A stretch of 64,000 nt of DNA from Methylobacter marinus A45 (lineage in GTDB: Bacteria > Pseudomonadota > Gammaproteobacteria > Methylococcales > Methylomonadaceae), in contig NZ_KB912877.1 in assembly GCF_000383855.1 (NCBI RefSeq), positions 4,153,226-4,217,225 on the forward strand, read 5' to 3'. A program made the position numbers and the translations under genes. The notes beneath the pieces are model-generated. The model saw nothing but the letters and a program-made list of their open reading frames with translations. It did no database searches and was not told the DNA's origin. Numbering within the stretch: the first letter of the stretch is position 1; every line of letters starts with the position of its first letter. Of this stretch, positions 8,500 to 17,328 are shown one piece after another.

Positions 8500-9609
8500 G
8501 TGGGAGTTCCTTTACGTCAACAGTTGGCTGTAGGCAGTTATCTGATCAAGCAAAAGTTGAAAGGGGTTAAGCGATATCCTTTGGTTCTTATGCTGGAGCC
8601 TTTGTTTCGCTGCAATTTAGCCTGTGCGGGCTGCGGTAAAATTGATTATCCTGACGATATTCTGAACAAGCGTCTTTCAGTTGAGGAATGCTTACAGGCG
8701 GTGGATGAGTGTGATGCGCCAATGGTATCGATACCGGGCGGTGAGCCTCTGATACATAAGGAGATGCCGCAGATTGTTGAGGGCATTATTGCGCGCAAGA
8801 AGTTTGTTTACTTGTGTACGAACGCTCTCTTACTGAAGAAGAGAATCAACGATTATAAGCCTTCGCCTTACCTGACTTTTTCCATTCATCTTGATGGCAT
8901 GCGAGAGCGGCATGATGCCTCGGTATGTCAGAAAGGCGTTTTTGATCAAGCTGTTGAGGCTATAAAGCTGGCATTGGGGAAAGGTTTCAGGGTTACGATA
9001 AACTGTACTTTGTTCCAGGGCGAAACCCCGGAAGAAGTGGCTGAGTTTCTTGATTATGCAATGGAATTGGGAGTGGAAGGCATTACCATCGCACCGGGTT
9101 TCAGCTATGAGCGGGCGCCGCAACAGGACGTATTTATCAAGGGCAGGGATGTGAAGGAACTGTTCCGCGGTATTTTTAAAATCGGCAAAAAACGCAATTG
9201 GAAGCTGAATCATTCCTCGTTGTACCTGGATTTTCTGGCCGGCAATCAAAGTTATAACTGCACGCCCTGGGGCAATCCGACGCGCAACGTGTTTGGTTGG
9301 CAAAAACCCTGCTATTTATTAGCCGATGAAGGTAACGCGGCAAGCTTCCAGGAGTTGCTTGATAGTACGCCATGGGATAAGTATGGCACGGTCAATAATC
9401 CCAAATGCGCCAGTTGTATGGCTCACTGCGGTTATGAGGCTACTGCCGTCGAAGACATGTTGAAAAATCCGTTGAAAGCCTTGTTGACCTCTGTTCGCGG
9501 TCCGAAAACCGAAGGTGTCATGGTGCCCGAGCCTGTGCCGGATTATGTGCGCGAGAAACCTGCGCCGACAATTTCCGGTATCCCTGTCAGAATTGAAATA
9601 ATCGAATAA
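8500..9609 (+). CDS. hpnH: HpnH, radical SAM adenosylhopane synthase
   Basis: Radical S-adenosylmethionine enzyme that adds the 5'-deoxyadenosyl group to hopene, starting the C35 side chain. With the GTG at 8500-8502 the protein has 369 residues and begins VGVPLRQQLAVGSYLIKQKL, the usual HpnH N-terminus; GGAGG stands 8 nt before it. An ATG at 8440 would add 20 unlike residues and lacks a good ribosome site. The [4Fe-4S] motif CX3CX2C is C38, C42, C45 (CNLACAGC); SIPGGEP is the SAM-binding GGE. A C-terminal cysteine cluster (CASCMAHC) is also present. It heads the plus-strand hopanoid operon, 6 nt before hpnB. Confidence 0.95.
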   Translation: MGVPLRQQLAVGSYLIKQKLKGVKRYPLVLMLEPLFRCNLACAGCGKIDYPDDILNKRLSVEECLQAVDECDAPMVSIPGGEPLIHKEMPQIVEGIIARKKFVYLCTNALLLKKRINDYKPSPYLTFSIHLDGMRERHDASVCQKGVFDQAVEAIKLALGKGFRVTINCTLFQGETPEEVAEFLDYAMELGVEGITIAPGFSYERAPQQDVFIKGRDVKELFRGIFKIGKKRNWKLNHSSLYLDFLAGNQSYNCTPWGNPTRNVFGWQKPCYLLADEGNAASFQELLDSTPWDKYGTVNNPKCASCMAHCGYEATAVEDMLKNPLKALLTSVRGPKTEGVMVPEPVPDYVREKPAPTISGIPVRIEIIE

Positions 9610-9615
9610 ATTGTA

Positions 9616-10743
9616 ATGATTGACGCAGGTTTGTATTTGTCCATTGTGGCGGTAGCAATCTGGTTGATTGTTTTGCTGCTGCCTTGGCGACCGTGGAGTG
9701 TCAGAGAGGCGCTGGAAGCGGACTCGTCTGATTATGAACAAACTGACCTCAGTGACATTACCGTGGTCATACCGGCGCGTAATGAGGAAGAGTTTATCGG
9801 CAAGACATTGGAGGCTCTGTCGCATCAGGGGCGTGGGCTTAACGTCATCGTCGTGGACGATGAGTCAACTGATGGAACGCTCGCTATTATCCGTCAGAGC
9901 AATCTGCAAGCTTTGAAGGTTGTCCGGTCAGGCTCGTTGCCGGCTGGATGGACAGGCAAATTGTGGGCTCAGGAGCAAGGACTCAAGCAGGTCGGGACGC
10001 CTTATACTTTATTGCTTGATGCGGATATAGTATTGCGTCCCGGTATGATCAAAAGTCTCAAGAACAAGCAGGCGGCGGAAAGTGTTAGCTTTGTGTCTCT
10101 GATGGCGGTATTGCGGTTTGAATCGTTCTGGGAAAAGCTGTTGATGCCTGCGTTTGTGTTCTTTTTTAAGATGATTTATCCGTTTGCCCTGGCTAACAGG
10201 CCTGATAGCAAAATGGCCACGGCGGCGGGCGGCTGCATTTTTGTGGAAACAGATGTATTGCGTCGAATAGGCGGTATGGCTTCTATTAAAGATGCGCTTA
10301 TCGATGATTGCACGTTGGCAAAAACAGTAAAATCCGCCGGGTACAAAATCTGGATGGGATTGACACATGGCGTATTGAGTCAACGCCCCTATAGGTCACT
10401 GCGTGACATATGGGATATGGTGGCGCGCACGGCCTATACGCAGCTTTATTACTCGGTGACATTGTTACTGATTTGCACAATGAGTATGCTGGCTATGTAC
10501 TGGCTCCCTGCATTCGGCTTATTTTATTTTCAAGGTGGATCGGTTCTATTAAGCTTTCTGGCAATCTTGCTAATGGTGCTGATATACAGTCCGGTATTGC
10601 GATTTTACGCATTTAATCCGGCCTGGGGTTTCATTTTGCCGTTGATCGCCAGTCTTTACTTGTTGATGACCTGGACTTCTGCGATACGTTACTGGAAAGG
10701 AGAGCGTTCTAGATGGAAAGGACGTGTTTATCAAAAGATATAA
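9616..10743 (+). CDS. hpnB: HpnB, hopene-associated glycosyltransferase
   Basis: Membrane-bound family 2 glycosyltransferase, 375 residues. An N-terminal helix (about 5-25) precedes the GT-A domain with TVVIPARNEEEFIGKTLEAL, VVDDESTDGT and the metal-binding LLDADI; acceptor-side residues ALIDDCTLAKTVK follow. Three or four membrane helices make up the C-terminal third. The arrangement matches the hopanoid-associated HpnB family, whose sugar donor and exact acceptor are not well settled. It follows hpnH by 6 nt. The family call is firm, the reaction is not. Confidence 0.88.
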   Translation: MIDAGLYLSIVAVAIWLIVLLLPWRPWSVREALEADSSDYEQTDLSDITVVIPARNEEEFIGKTLEALSHQGRGLNVIVVDDESTDGTLAIIRQSNLQALKVVRSGSLPAGWTGKLWAQEQGLKQVGTPYTLLLDADIVLRPGMIKSLKNKQAAESVSFVSLMAVLRFESFWEKLLMPAFVFFFKMIYPFALANRPDSKMATAAGGCIFVETDVLRRIGGMASIKDALIDDCTLAKTVKSAGYKIWMGLTHGVLSQRPYRSLRDIWDMVARTAYTQLYYSVTLLLICTMSMLAMYWLPAFGLFYFQGGSVLLSFLAILLMVLIYSPVLRFYAFNPAWGFILPLIASLYLLMTWTSAIRYWKGERSRWKGRVYQKI

Positions 10744-10774
10744 ATATGCTTTATAATTACGAGGTTTTTTGATT

Positions 10775-11392
10775 ATGGTTTTAAAAAGTATAAAGTTAGC
10801 ATGGGTCTTGATGTGGTGTTTCTTTATATCGGCAACGGCTTATGCTCAGGAAGAAGGCGCGGCTACGGCAAGACAGGTAGTGGAAAAATTCCAGGCGGAG
10901 CTGATCGACGTTATGAAAAACGGCAAGCAATTAGGCTATGCCGGCAGGTACGATAAGCTTAAGGATCCGATTTCCAATAGCCATGATTTGACAAAGATTG
11001 CTCGGATTGTGGTCGGTAAGGAATGGGAAAAGCTATCCGAAGCTCAACAACAAGAACTCGTTGATGTGTTTAGCCGTCTGAGTATTGCTTCTTATGCCCA
11101 TAATTTTAAAGATTACTCAGGAGAGTCATTTGTATTCGATTCGGAAGAGGAAACCACTAGAGGCGGAGTCGTTGTGCATTCCCATCTAGTGATACCCGGC
11201 GAAAAAGATGTGAAGTTCGACTATATGCTGAAAGAAAAAGGCGATAGCTGGCGCATTATTAATATAATAGCTAATGGCGTCAGTGATTTGGCTTTAAAAC
11301 GATCAGAGTACACTGCTATTTTACAGCGTGAAGGATTCGACGCCTTAATAGCCAAAATCAACGAAAAAATTGATAATTATTCAAAACAGTAG
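10775..11392 (+). CDS. hpnM: HpnM, MlaC-like periplasmic lipid-binding protein
   Basis: Exported protein of 205 residues of the MlaC/Ttg2D (toluene tolerance) family, which carries phospholipid or related lipids across the periplasm. A signal peptide ends at SATAYA before QEEG. The mature part has the family features: a helical start, SHDLTKIARIVVGKEW, LVDVFSRLSIASYAHNF and a C-terminal block with WRIINIIANGVSDLALKRSEY. In hopanoid clusters this member is named HpnM and is thought to help place hopanoids in the outer membrane. The ATG at 10775 is preferred to a TTG six bases earlier because GAGG at 10761-10764 suits it. It is followed 9 nt later by an mlaA homologue. Confidence 0.85.
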   Translation: MVLKSIKLAWVLMWCFFISATAYAQEEGAATARQVVEKFQAELIDVMKNGKQLGYAGRYDKLKDPISNSHDLTKIARIVVGKEWEKLSEAQQQELVDVFSRLSIASYAHNFKDYSGESFVFDSEEETTRGGVVVHSHLVIPGEKDVKFDYMLKEKGDSWRIINIIANGVSDLALKRSEYTAILQREGFDALIAKINEKIDNYSKQ

Positions 11393-11401
11393 GTTTTATT
11401 A

Positions 11402-12403
11402 ATGAACAAGCCCAACGGTAATCGGAACGGTAAAATCAAACAGACTTTGTCAGGTATGCTTATCGGAGTCGCTGTTACTCTGAGCGGCTGTGCAAGCACC
11501 GGCGGTGTTGAACAGCAAGTGGAAGTGAGTCCGGTTGATCCTTATGAAGGTTTCAATAGAAAAATGTATGCTTTTAATGATACCGTTGATGACTATGTCG
11601 CCAAACCTATTTCAGATGCGTATAAGTTCATAACGCCGCAATTCGTGCAAACGGGCGTGTTCAATTTTTTCAATAACTTGAAAAACATTAATGTTGCTCT
11701 GAATGATGTATTACAGGCTAAATTCCAACAAAGTGCTCAAGATTCCGGTCGGTTTTTGATTAACACGACTGTAGGTTTGGCTGGGCTGTTTGACGTTGCC
11801 AAGCAGTTCGGGCTGGAGCAGAATGAGGAAGATTTCGAGCAGACACTGGCTGTCTGGGGTGTGCCTCAAGGCTCTTATCTGGTATTGCCTTTCCTGGGTC
11901 CTTCTACGGCGCGTGGCATTCCCGGGTCGATATTTGACACAGCGGCCAACCCGGTCACTTATGTAGGCGCACCAGTGCAATTGGTTGCCATGCTCAATGC
12001 GCGGGCTAACGCCGAAGGTGCCTTGAAATTCATTGATGAAGCGGCGCTGGATCCTTATGTATTTACGCGCGAGTCTTTTTTGCAGTGGCGTAAAAGCCTG
12101 GCATTGGATGGCAAAATCGATCCATCTGACGATTTGTTCGAGATGGATGAGGACTTGTTGCTTGAAGAGAGTGAAAATGAGGCCTCCAATCAGGAGGCGG
12201 CTATTTCCGGAGATATGGCTGCCGAACAGGATGAGGCTGGCAATACTACTAATCCAAGAGCCTTTAATTTGACTTTAAGCGCCGATACAAAAGAATTTGA
12301 GCAAGTCTCTGATTCATTTAGTAGCACTGCTCAATCATTTGACTCGACAGCCAGGTCTTTCGAAGAGGCAAGCAATAAAATAGATCGGCTGACGATCAAA
12401 TGA
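11402..12403 (+). CDS. mlaA: MlaA/VacJ-family outer-membrane lipoprotein
   Basis: Lipoprotein of 333 residues with an SPII signal and lipobox LSGC near residues 27-30. The VacJ core follows: DPYEGFNRKMYAFND, then NNLKNINVALNDVLQ, GRFLINTTVGLAGLFDVA and FEQTLAVWGVPQGSYLVLPFLGPSTAR. In the Mla system MlaA sits in the outer membrane and hands phospholipid to MlaC. Here it is paired with hpnM and hopanoid genes, so it may serve hopanoid or lipid-asymmetry traffic. After about residue 240 comes an acidic, Ser/Thr-rich extension not needed by the core. Other mla genes are not in the window. Confidence 0.88.
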   Translation: MNKPNGNRNGKIKQTLSGMLIGVAVTLSGCASTGGVEQQVEVSPVDPYEGFNRKMYAFNDTVDDYVAKPISDAYKFITPQFVQTGVFNFFNNLKNINVALNDVLQAKFQQSAQDSGRFLINTTVGLAGLFDVAKQFGLEQNEEDFEQTLAVWGVPQGSYLVLPFLGPSTARGIPGSIFDTAANPVTYVGAPVQLVAMLNARANAEGALKFIDEAALDPYVFTRESFLQWRKSLALDGKIDPSDDLFEMDEDLLLEESENEASNQEAAISGDMAAEQDEAGNTTNPRAFNLTLSADTKEFEQVSDSFSSTAQSFDSTARSFEEASNKIDRLTIK

Positions 12404-12411
12404 TCTCCAAT

Positions 12412-12433
12412 GGGGCTACAGGGATGTGGCTCC
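12412..12433. terminator. Hairpin between convergent mlaA and apt
   Basis: GGGGCTAC and GTGGCTCC can pair over eight positions (two G-U) around a six-base loop. It lies 9 nt past the mlaA stop and 8 nt from the apt stop. There is no clear T-tract on either side, so termination is only a possibility. Confidence 0.3.
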
Positions 12434-12440
12434 AAAAGTT

Positions 12441-12956
12441 CTAAAAGTGCAATAAAGAATGGACTTCGTAACCGTTAAGTTTTTCTCTTCCCGTTAGAAA
12501 GTCCAGTTCCACTACAAACGCGCAAGCTACGACTTCAGCTCCGAGTTTTTCAATCAGTTCACAGCTGGCCTTTGCGGTTCCCCCCGTAGCCAATAAATCA
12601 TCAATCAATAATACGCGATCGTTTGGCTCAAAGGCATCAATATGCGCCTCAAGCGTAGCCGAACCATACTCCAGATCATAAGATACACTTTGTACGTCAT
12701 AAGGCAGCTTGCCTGGTTTTCTTAAAGGCACAAATGGAAGTCCCAACTCCCAGGCGACGAGTGAGCCAAAAATAAAGCCCCGCGCTTCCATGCCGGCAAC
12801 TGCCGTGATATCCCTGCCCAGAAAAGGGTGGAGCAACTGGTGGACGGTCAAGCGTAGCGAGGCCGGGTCTTTTACCAGCGGTGTTATATCCTTGAAGATG
12901 ATGCCTGATTTTGGGAAGTCGGGAATATCACGGATTTTGTTTTTAAGTCTGTCCAT
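12441..12956 (-). CDS. apt: Adenine phosphoribosyltransferase
   Basis: Converts adenine and PRPP to AMP in the cytoplasm. The 171-residue protein starts MDRLKNKIRDIPDFPKSGI, the standard Apt opening, and contains GMEARGFIFG and the PRPP-binding VLLIDDLLATGGTA. A longer frame reaching 13043 adds 29 residues foreign to the family, so the ATG at 12954-12956 is used although its ribosome site is weak. It sits between the hopanoid operon and dxs. Since HpnG frees one adenine per hopanoid side chain, local Apt could recycle it; that link is inferred from position. Identification is certain. Confidence 0.96.
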   Translation of the reverse strand: MDRLKNKIRDIPDFPKSGIIFKDITPLVKDPASLRLTVHQLLHPFLGRDITAVAGMEARGFIFGSLVAWELGLPFVPLRKPGKLPYDVQSVSYDLEYGSATLEAHIDAFEPNDRVLLIDDLLATGGTAKASCELIEKLGAEVVACAFVVELDFLTGREKLNGYEVHSLLHF

Positions 12957-13023
12957 TGTTTTATTATTCTGTATTTTTGTAATCAGTAGGGGTGAGAATA
13001 AAGGCTGCCGGCTGTCCTGCACT

Positions 13024-14886
13024 CTAAGCGCAGAACTGCTCAATCCGTTCGATCAGGCCCTGGCTGTCGAGGCCGCACAGGGCCAGCAGTTCCTCACGCG
13101 TGCCCTGCTCGACGAAGCGGTCCGGCAGGCCGATATTGAGTACCGGCATCAGCACCTTTTGCGCCTGCAGGAACTCATTGACGGCGCTGCCGGCGCCGCC
13201 CGCCAGCACGTTCTCCTCGGCGGTCACGAACACGTCATGGGTTTTGGCCAGTTCCAGCACCAGGTCGGTATCGAAGGGCTTGACAAAGCGCATGTTGACG
13301 ACCGTGGCGCCGAGGTGTTTGCCGGCTTCCAGCGCCGGCGTCACCAGGCTGCCCCAGGCCAGGATGGCGATGCGGCCGCCCCGGTGCCGGACTTCGGCCT
13401 TGCCGATCGGCAGGGTGGTCAGGCCGGGCTGTACCGCCGCGCCCGGCCCCTTGCCGCGCGGATAGCGCACGGCCGCGGGTCCCTCATGGTGATAGCCCGT
13501 GGTCAGCATCTGCCGGCATTCGTTCTCGTCGGCCGGCGCCATGACCAGCATGTTCGGCACGCAGCGCAGATAGCTGTAGTCGAAGCTGCCGGCATGGGTC
13601 GGGCCGTCCGGGCCGACCAGCCCTGCGCGGTCCAGCGCGAACAGGACGTCGAGATTCTGCAGCGCCACGTCATGGATCAGCTGGTCGTAGGCGCGCTGCA
13701 GGAAGGTCGAATAGATCGCCACCACCGGCTTGGCGCCCTGGCAGGCCTGGCCGGCCGCCAGGGTCACGGCATGCTGCTCGGCAATCGCGACGTCGAAATA
13801 GCGCTTGGGATAGCATTGGGAAAACTTGACCAGCCCCGAGCCCTCGCGCATGGCCGGGGTAATGCCCAGCAGGCGCTCGTCCTGGCCGGCCATGTCGCAC
13901 AGCCACTGACCGAACACCTCGGTATAGGTCGGGTAGGGCGACGGCGTCGATTTGGGCAGGCAATCCTTGCTCGGGTCGAAGGCCGGCACGCCGTGATAGG
14001 CCAGCGGATCCTTCTCGGCCGGCGCGTAGCCCTTGCCTTTTTTGGTGACGATATGCAAAAAGCGCGGCCCCGAGATATGCTTGAGGTTCTCCAGGGTCGA
14101 GACCAGCATGTCCAGGTCGTGGCCGTCGATCGGGCCGATGTAATTGAAGCCCAGTTCCTCGAACAGCGTGCCCGGCGCGATCATGCCCTTCATGTGCTCC
14201 TCGGTCTTGCGCGCCAGTTCCCAGACGCTGGGCATGCGGCTCAGCACTTTCTTGCTTTCCTCGCGCACGGACGAATACAGGCGGCTGGACAGGATCTTGG
14301 TCAGGTAATTGTTCATGGCCCCGACCGGCGGCGAGATCGACATTTCGTTGTCGTTCAGGATCACCAGCAGATTGGCGTCCAGGGAACCGGCATGGTTCAT
14401 GGCCTCGAACGCCATGCCGCCGGTGATGCTGCCGTCGCCGATGATGGCCACCATTTGCTTGTCCTCGCCTTTCAGCTCGGAGGCGATGGCCATCCCTAAG
14501 GCGGCACTGATCGAGGTGCTGGAGTGGCCGACGCCGAAGGCGTCGTACTCGCTCTCGGCGCGGCTCGGGAAGGCCGACACGCCGCCCTTGGTGCGGATGG
14601 TCGGCATGGCTTCCTTGCGGCCGGTCAGGATTTTGTGCGGATAGGCCTGATGGCCGACATCCCAGACCAGCTGATCGGCCGGCGTATCGAAGACATAATG
14701 CAGGGCGATGGTCAGCTCGACCGTGCCGAGCCCGGCGGCGAAGTGGCCGCCGGAAATGCTGACCGTGTGGGTCAGGTACTCGCGCAGTTCCTTGGCCAAG
14801 GGCTTTAATTGGTCTTTGGCAAGCTTGCGGACGTCGGCAGGTATATTGATGGTATCCAGGATAGGATAATTACCAGGTTTGTACAT
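13024..14886 (-). CDS. dxs: 1-deoxy-D-xylulose-5-phosphate synthase, copy 2 (complete)
   Basis: Complete Dxs of 620 residues: N-terminal TPP domain with VGHQAYPHK and [10 protein letters not shown], central transketolase pyrimidine-binding domain ([28 protein letters not shown]) and C-terminal transketolase domain. The ATG at 14884-14886 gives 19 residues before the conserved block, exactly as in copy 1; a GTG at 14913 would add nine more. It occupies the classical xseB-ispA-dxs position, 85 nt after ispA, so it is probably the ancestral copy. Its 5' 428 conserved bases are almost identical to 1-428. The gene is much more GC-rich than its surroundings, with C/G-ending codons throughout, which suggests transfer or special codon selection. 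Confidence 0.98.
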   Translation of the reverse strand: MYKPGNYPILDTINIPADVRKLAKDQLKPLAKELREYLTHTVSISGGHFAAGLGTVELTIALHYVFDTPADQLVWDVGHQAYPHKILTGRKEAMPTIRTKGGVSAFPSRAESEYDAFGVGHSSTSISAALGMAIASELKGEDKQMVAIIGDGSITGGMAFEAMNHAGSLDANLLVILNDNEMSISPPVGAMNNYLTKILSSRLYSSVREESKKVLSRMPSVWELARKTEEHMKGMIAPGTLFEELGFNYIGPIDGHDLDMLVSTLENLKHISGPRFLHIVTKKGKGYAPAEKDPLAYHGVPAFDPSKDCLPKSTPSPYPTYTEVFGQWLCDMAGQDERLLGITPAMREGSGLVKFSQCYPKRYFDVAIAEQHAVTLAAGQACQGAKPVVAIYSTFLQRAYDQLIHDVALQNLDVLFALDRAGLVGPDGPTHAGSFDYSYLRCVPNMLVMAPADENECRQMLTTGYHHEGPAAVRYPRGKGPGAAVQPGLTTLPIGKAEVRHRGGRIAILAWGSLVTPALEAGKHLGATVVNMRFVKPFDTDLVLELAKTHDVFVTAEENVLAGGAGSAVNEFLQAQKVLMPVLNIGLPDRFVEQGTREELLALCGLDSQGLIERIEQFCA

Positions 14887-14971
14887 GTATAAATCAATTC
14901 CTTTAATCGGCACTTCTTTTTAAGCAGTCCTGTGATTATGCAGATTAATTCCTTAGTAATCAAATCGGTAA

Positions 14972-15868
14972 TTAATGATCCCGCTGAATAATATAGAGCG
15001 ACAGGTCGCGCAGCAGATCGGCTTCCTTGCCAAAAATGCCAAGGCTGTCAATAGCTTGTTCATGCAGTTCCTGTGCTTTTTGCTTGGCGCCGGACAGGCC
15101 CAGCAAGGCAGGATAAGTCGGTTTATCGTTATTCTTGTCCTTACCCTGGGTTTTGCCCAATGTGGTCGTATCGCTTTCCTCGTCGAGAATGTCGTCTTTG
15201 ACCTGGAAAGACAAACCGATGCACTTGGCATAATGATCCAGCTTGGCTGCCACGGTCGGATCGATATCGGGTTTCGCCAATGTTGCCATATTAACGCTGG
15301 CGCGGATTAAAGCGCCGGTTTTGTGAATATGCATGTTTTCAAGTTCCGGCAGGCTCAGTTTAGTGCCCACGGACTCAAGGTCTATCGCCTGGCCTCCGAC
15401 CATGCCCTGAGAACCGCTGGCCTTTGCCAGCATGGTGATCATTTTAAGGCGGCTGTCGGCATCGGCGGTCATGCTGGGATCATGCGCCAGTATTTCAAAT
15501 GCCAGCGCCTGCAGGGCGTCGCCGGTTAAAATAGCGGTTGCTTCGTCAAAAGCCACATGGCAGGTGGGCTTGCCGCGTCTGAGATCATCATCGTCCATGG
15601 CCGGCAGATCGTCATGGATCAACGAATAAACGTGGATGAATTCGACCGCGCAGGCCGGTCCATCGAGTACTTCAGGAGGAATGCCGAGTGTCTTGCCGGT
15701 GCAATAAGCCAGCATCGGACGCATGCGTTTGCCGCCGTCGAGCACGCAATAGCGCATGGCTTCATGCAGTTTCTTCGGCAGGATGTTTTCATGGGGAAGT
15801 CGAGCATCCAGAGCTCTTTCTACACGGTTTTGACAAAAACTAAGGTATTCTTTTAACGCATTACTCAT
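14972..15868 (-). CDS. ispA: Farnesyl diphosphate synthase (short-chain prenyl transferase)
   Basis: Condenses DMAPP/GPP with IPP to farnesyl diphosphate, the substrate of squalene synthase. The 298-residue protein has the first aspartate motif D86-D87-LPAM-D92-D93, the second D225-D226-IL-D229, and the GGKRMRP phosphate-binding segment at 45-51. The residues before the first motif, with an insertion of two, fit bacterial FPP synthase. The ATG at 15866-15868 overlaps the xseB stop by 8 nt; a longer in-frame N-terminus would merely re-read xseB. Geranylgeranyl synthase is a less likely alternative. Confidence 0.94.
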   Translation of the reverse strand: MSNALKEYLSFCQNRVERALDARLPHENILPKKLHEAMRYCVLDGGKRMRPMLAYCTGKTLGIPPEVLDGPACAVEFIHVYSLIHDDLPAMDDDDLRRGKPTCHVAFDEATAILTGDALQALAFEILAHDPSMTADADSRLKMITMLAKASGSQGMVGGQAIDLESVGTKLSLPELENMHIHKTGALIRASVNMATLAKPDIDPTVAAKLDHYAKCIGLSFQVKDDILDEESDTTTLGKTQGKDKNNDKPTYPALLGLSGAKQKAQELHEQAIDSLGIFGKEADLLRDLSLYIIQRDH

Positions 15869-16094
15869 CAGTAAATGGCTCCAGGGTTTGATTGCCGTTT
15901 TTTTCCAGTAAGATCTGAACTTTCTGTTCTGCCTCCTGCAAGGCTTTTTGACAGGTTCGGGTAAGATTGACCCCGCGTTCAAATGACTTTAGTGATTCTT
16001 CCAGAGAAATATCACCTTGTTCCAGTTGTGTAACCAGCTGTTCAAGTTCCGCGAGCGAGTCTTCAAATAAAGTCGGGCTTTTCTTTTTCGGCAT
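15861..16094 (-). CDS. xseB: Exodeoxyribonuclease VII small subunit
   Basis: Small helical protein of 77 residues, the normal XseB length, with the family core [29 protein letters not shown]. It binds XseA to form exonuclease VII, a single-strand DNA nuclease. It is the first gene of the xseB-ispA-dxs block and overlaps ispA by 8 nt. The xseA partner is not in the window. Confidence 0.95.
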   Translation of the reverse strand: MPKKKSPTLFEDSLAELEQLVTQLEQGDISLEESLKSFERGVNLTRTCQKALQEAEQKVQILLEKNGNQTLEPFTDE

Positions 16095-16435
16095 GTAGAT
16101 AAAATATTTTCAAGATACAGTGTATAAATTAACCGGGGCATTATATATGAAATCGGCGGGCAAGTGGTCAGGAAAGAATGCGCCATCGCCGTTATGGGCG
16201 AAGCATGACGCGGGGCATTTGCACAATTCCAGTGCATTTTTACAGTGGGTTTTGCTTATCTTTAATATTGCTATCAGCATAGCCGCAAGTTGGGAGGGTT
16301 TCTTGATTCTCGCCATGTTTGCGGAATCAAATCTTGTATCCGCCGTTTCGACTGGTATGCGTTGACGGGGCAAGTGGCGGCTCCAGCAGGATGGCACGAT
16401 ACCGTTTCTGATATAAACAAATACCGGGGAATACT
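16095..16435. other. Intergenic region between xseB and the M23 peptidase gene
   Basis: Divergent promoter region for the two flanking genes. An open frame 16147-16365 (+) would encode 72 residues with one hydrophobic run (FLQWVLLIFNIAISIAA), but it has no ribosome site and no recognisable family, and the opposite strand is equally open. It is not called as a gene. Confidence 0.3.
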
Positions 16436-16957
16436 GTGAAAATAAAATGGTTAAGATTATTGCTGACAGTTTTGGTGGCCGGCTTCCTGATCCCTGAAAG
16501 CCATCGGATTCCAGTCGCTGGCGCAAGCGTTGCCGACTGGCACCCGAAATCGTTCTGGTATTATCCGTGGGGCCGTTCCGGCGTGCATAAAGGCATTGAT
16601 ATTTTCGCCAGGGAAGGCGTGCCGGTGCTGGCGGCGAGCAGTGGCATGGTAGTTTATACGGGTGTCGATAGCCTGGGCGGTAATATCGTGCTGATACTGG
16701 GAGCAAAGTGGCGTTTTTATTACTATGCGCATTTACAGCGGGTTGATGCCCAGGCTTACCGGTTCGTGCACGCAGGAGAGCCAATCGGCGCAGTCGGCAG
16801 TACTGGCAATGCCAAGGGCAAGCCACCGCACTTGCATTTTGCCATCCGCAACCTGTTTCCTTCGCCGTGGTTATACAACTCCCGCAGGCCGCAAGCATGG
16901 AATACCATGTTTTACCTGGATCCCAATAAGTTTCTAACCGGTAAAGACAATCAATAA
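16436..16957 (+). CDS. M23-family metallopeptidase, exported
   Basis: Probable peptidoglycan endopeptidase or its regulator, 173 residues. The N-terminus (KIKWLRLLLTVLVAGFLI) is a signal peptide or anchor. The LytM/M23 zinc site is visible: HKGIDIF supplies His and Asp ligands and HLHFAI the third. The order SGMVVYTG, GNIVLILG, YYYAHLQ and GNAKGKPPHLHFAI is that of the family. The GTG at 16436 is preceded by GGGGA at a suitable distance. No coiled coil or LysM domain is present, so it is a short stand-alone enzyme. Natural substrate is unknown. Confidence 0.85.
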   Translation: MKIKWLRLLLTVLVAGFLIPESHRIPVAGASVADWHPKSFWYYPWGRSGVHKGIDIFAREGVPVLAASSGMVVYTGVDSLGGNIVLILGAKWRFYYYAHLQRVDAQAYRFVHAGEPIGAVGSTGNAKGKPPHLHFAIRNLFPSPWLYNSRRPQAWNTMFYLDPNKFLTGKDNQ

Positions 16958-16962
16958 ACAAA

Positions 16963-17134
16963 CTTATACACGTTGCCAACGGCGATGCGCATCCCTACGA
17001 TGCAATCATTTTTGCCGGGAAAAGCGGGCTTGCCATACGGGCGATGGAAGACGACTGGCAAGCAGGGGGCAATTCCATCTTCAAATCAATGGATTGATTA
17101 TTTGGATATCAACGTGCCCGAGTTTGCTGACTGA
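16963..17134 (+). pseudogene. Possible decayed gene fragment
   Basis: The gap between the M23 gene and parE has an open frame from 16963 to a TGA at 17095-17097 reading like protein (HVANGDAHPYDAIIFAGKSG near its start), then continues in another frame to a TGA at 17132-17134 (DYLDINVPEFAD). No start codon or ribosome site is seen. It may be the C-terminal remnant of a lost gene with one frameshift. The family is not recognised, and chance cannot be excluded. Confidence 0.25.
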
Positions 17135-17245
17135 AGGTCTATCCACAAATTCGCAAGGCTGCCGATGTGTCGATTCTGTTTCTGTATAGGCTCAATCCAG
17201 GATCTATACAGAGGATAGCGGGCAAACATGAATTGTGTTTTTTAT

Positions 17246-17280
17246 CATCGTACAGATAAAAATATTTTAATGGTACGATG
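17246..17280. promoter_or_regulatory. Inverted repeat upstream of parE
   Basis: Perfect 8-bp arms CATCGTAC (17246-17253) and GTACGATG (17273-17280), separated by 19 AT-rich bases, stand 48 bp before the parE ATG. The placement and spacing fit an operator for a dimeric repressor, or a weak hairpin in the leader. No regulator can be named. Confidence 0.35.
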
Positions 17281-17328
17281 TGCGGCTGAACATTAGCATT
17301 AAACTCGGATTGTGAGTGATTAGGAAGT

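Noticed and set aside
12709-14499. 596-codon plus-strand open frame
   Set aside because: It is antisense to dxs copy 2, whose high GC removes stops from the other strand; composition is Arg/His/Gln-rich and matches no family.
14411-14838. The dxs repeat considered as an insertion-sequence end or attachment site
   Set aside because: It is wholly coding dxs sequence, has no terminal inverted repeats and no nearby transposase or integrase.
16110-16979. 289-codon minus-strand frame across the M23 gene
   Set aside because: Antisense to a clear M23 peptidase; no family motif and low-complexity Cys/Arg composition.
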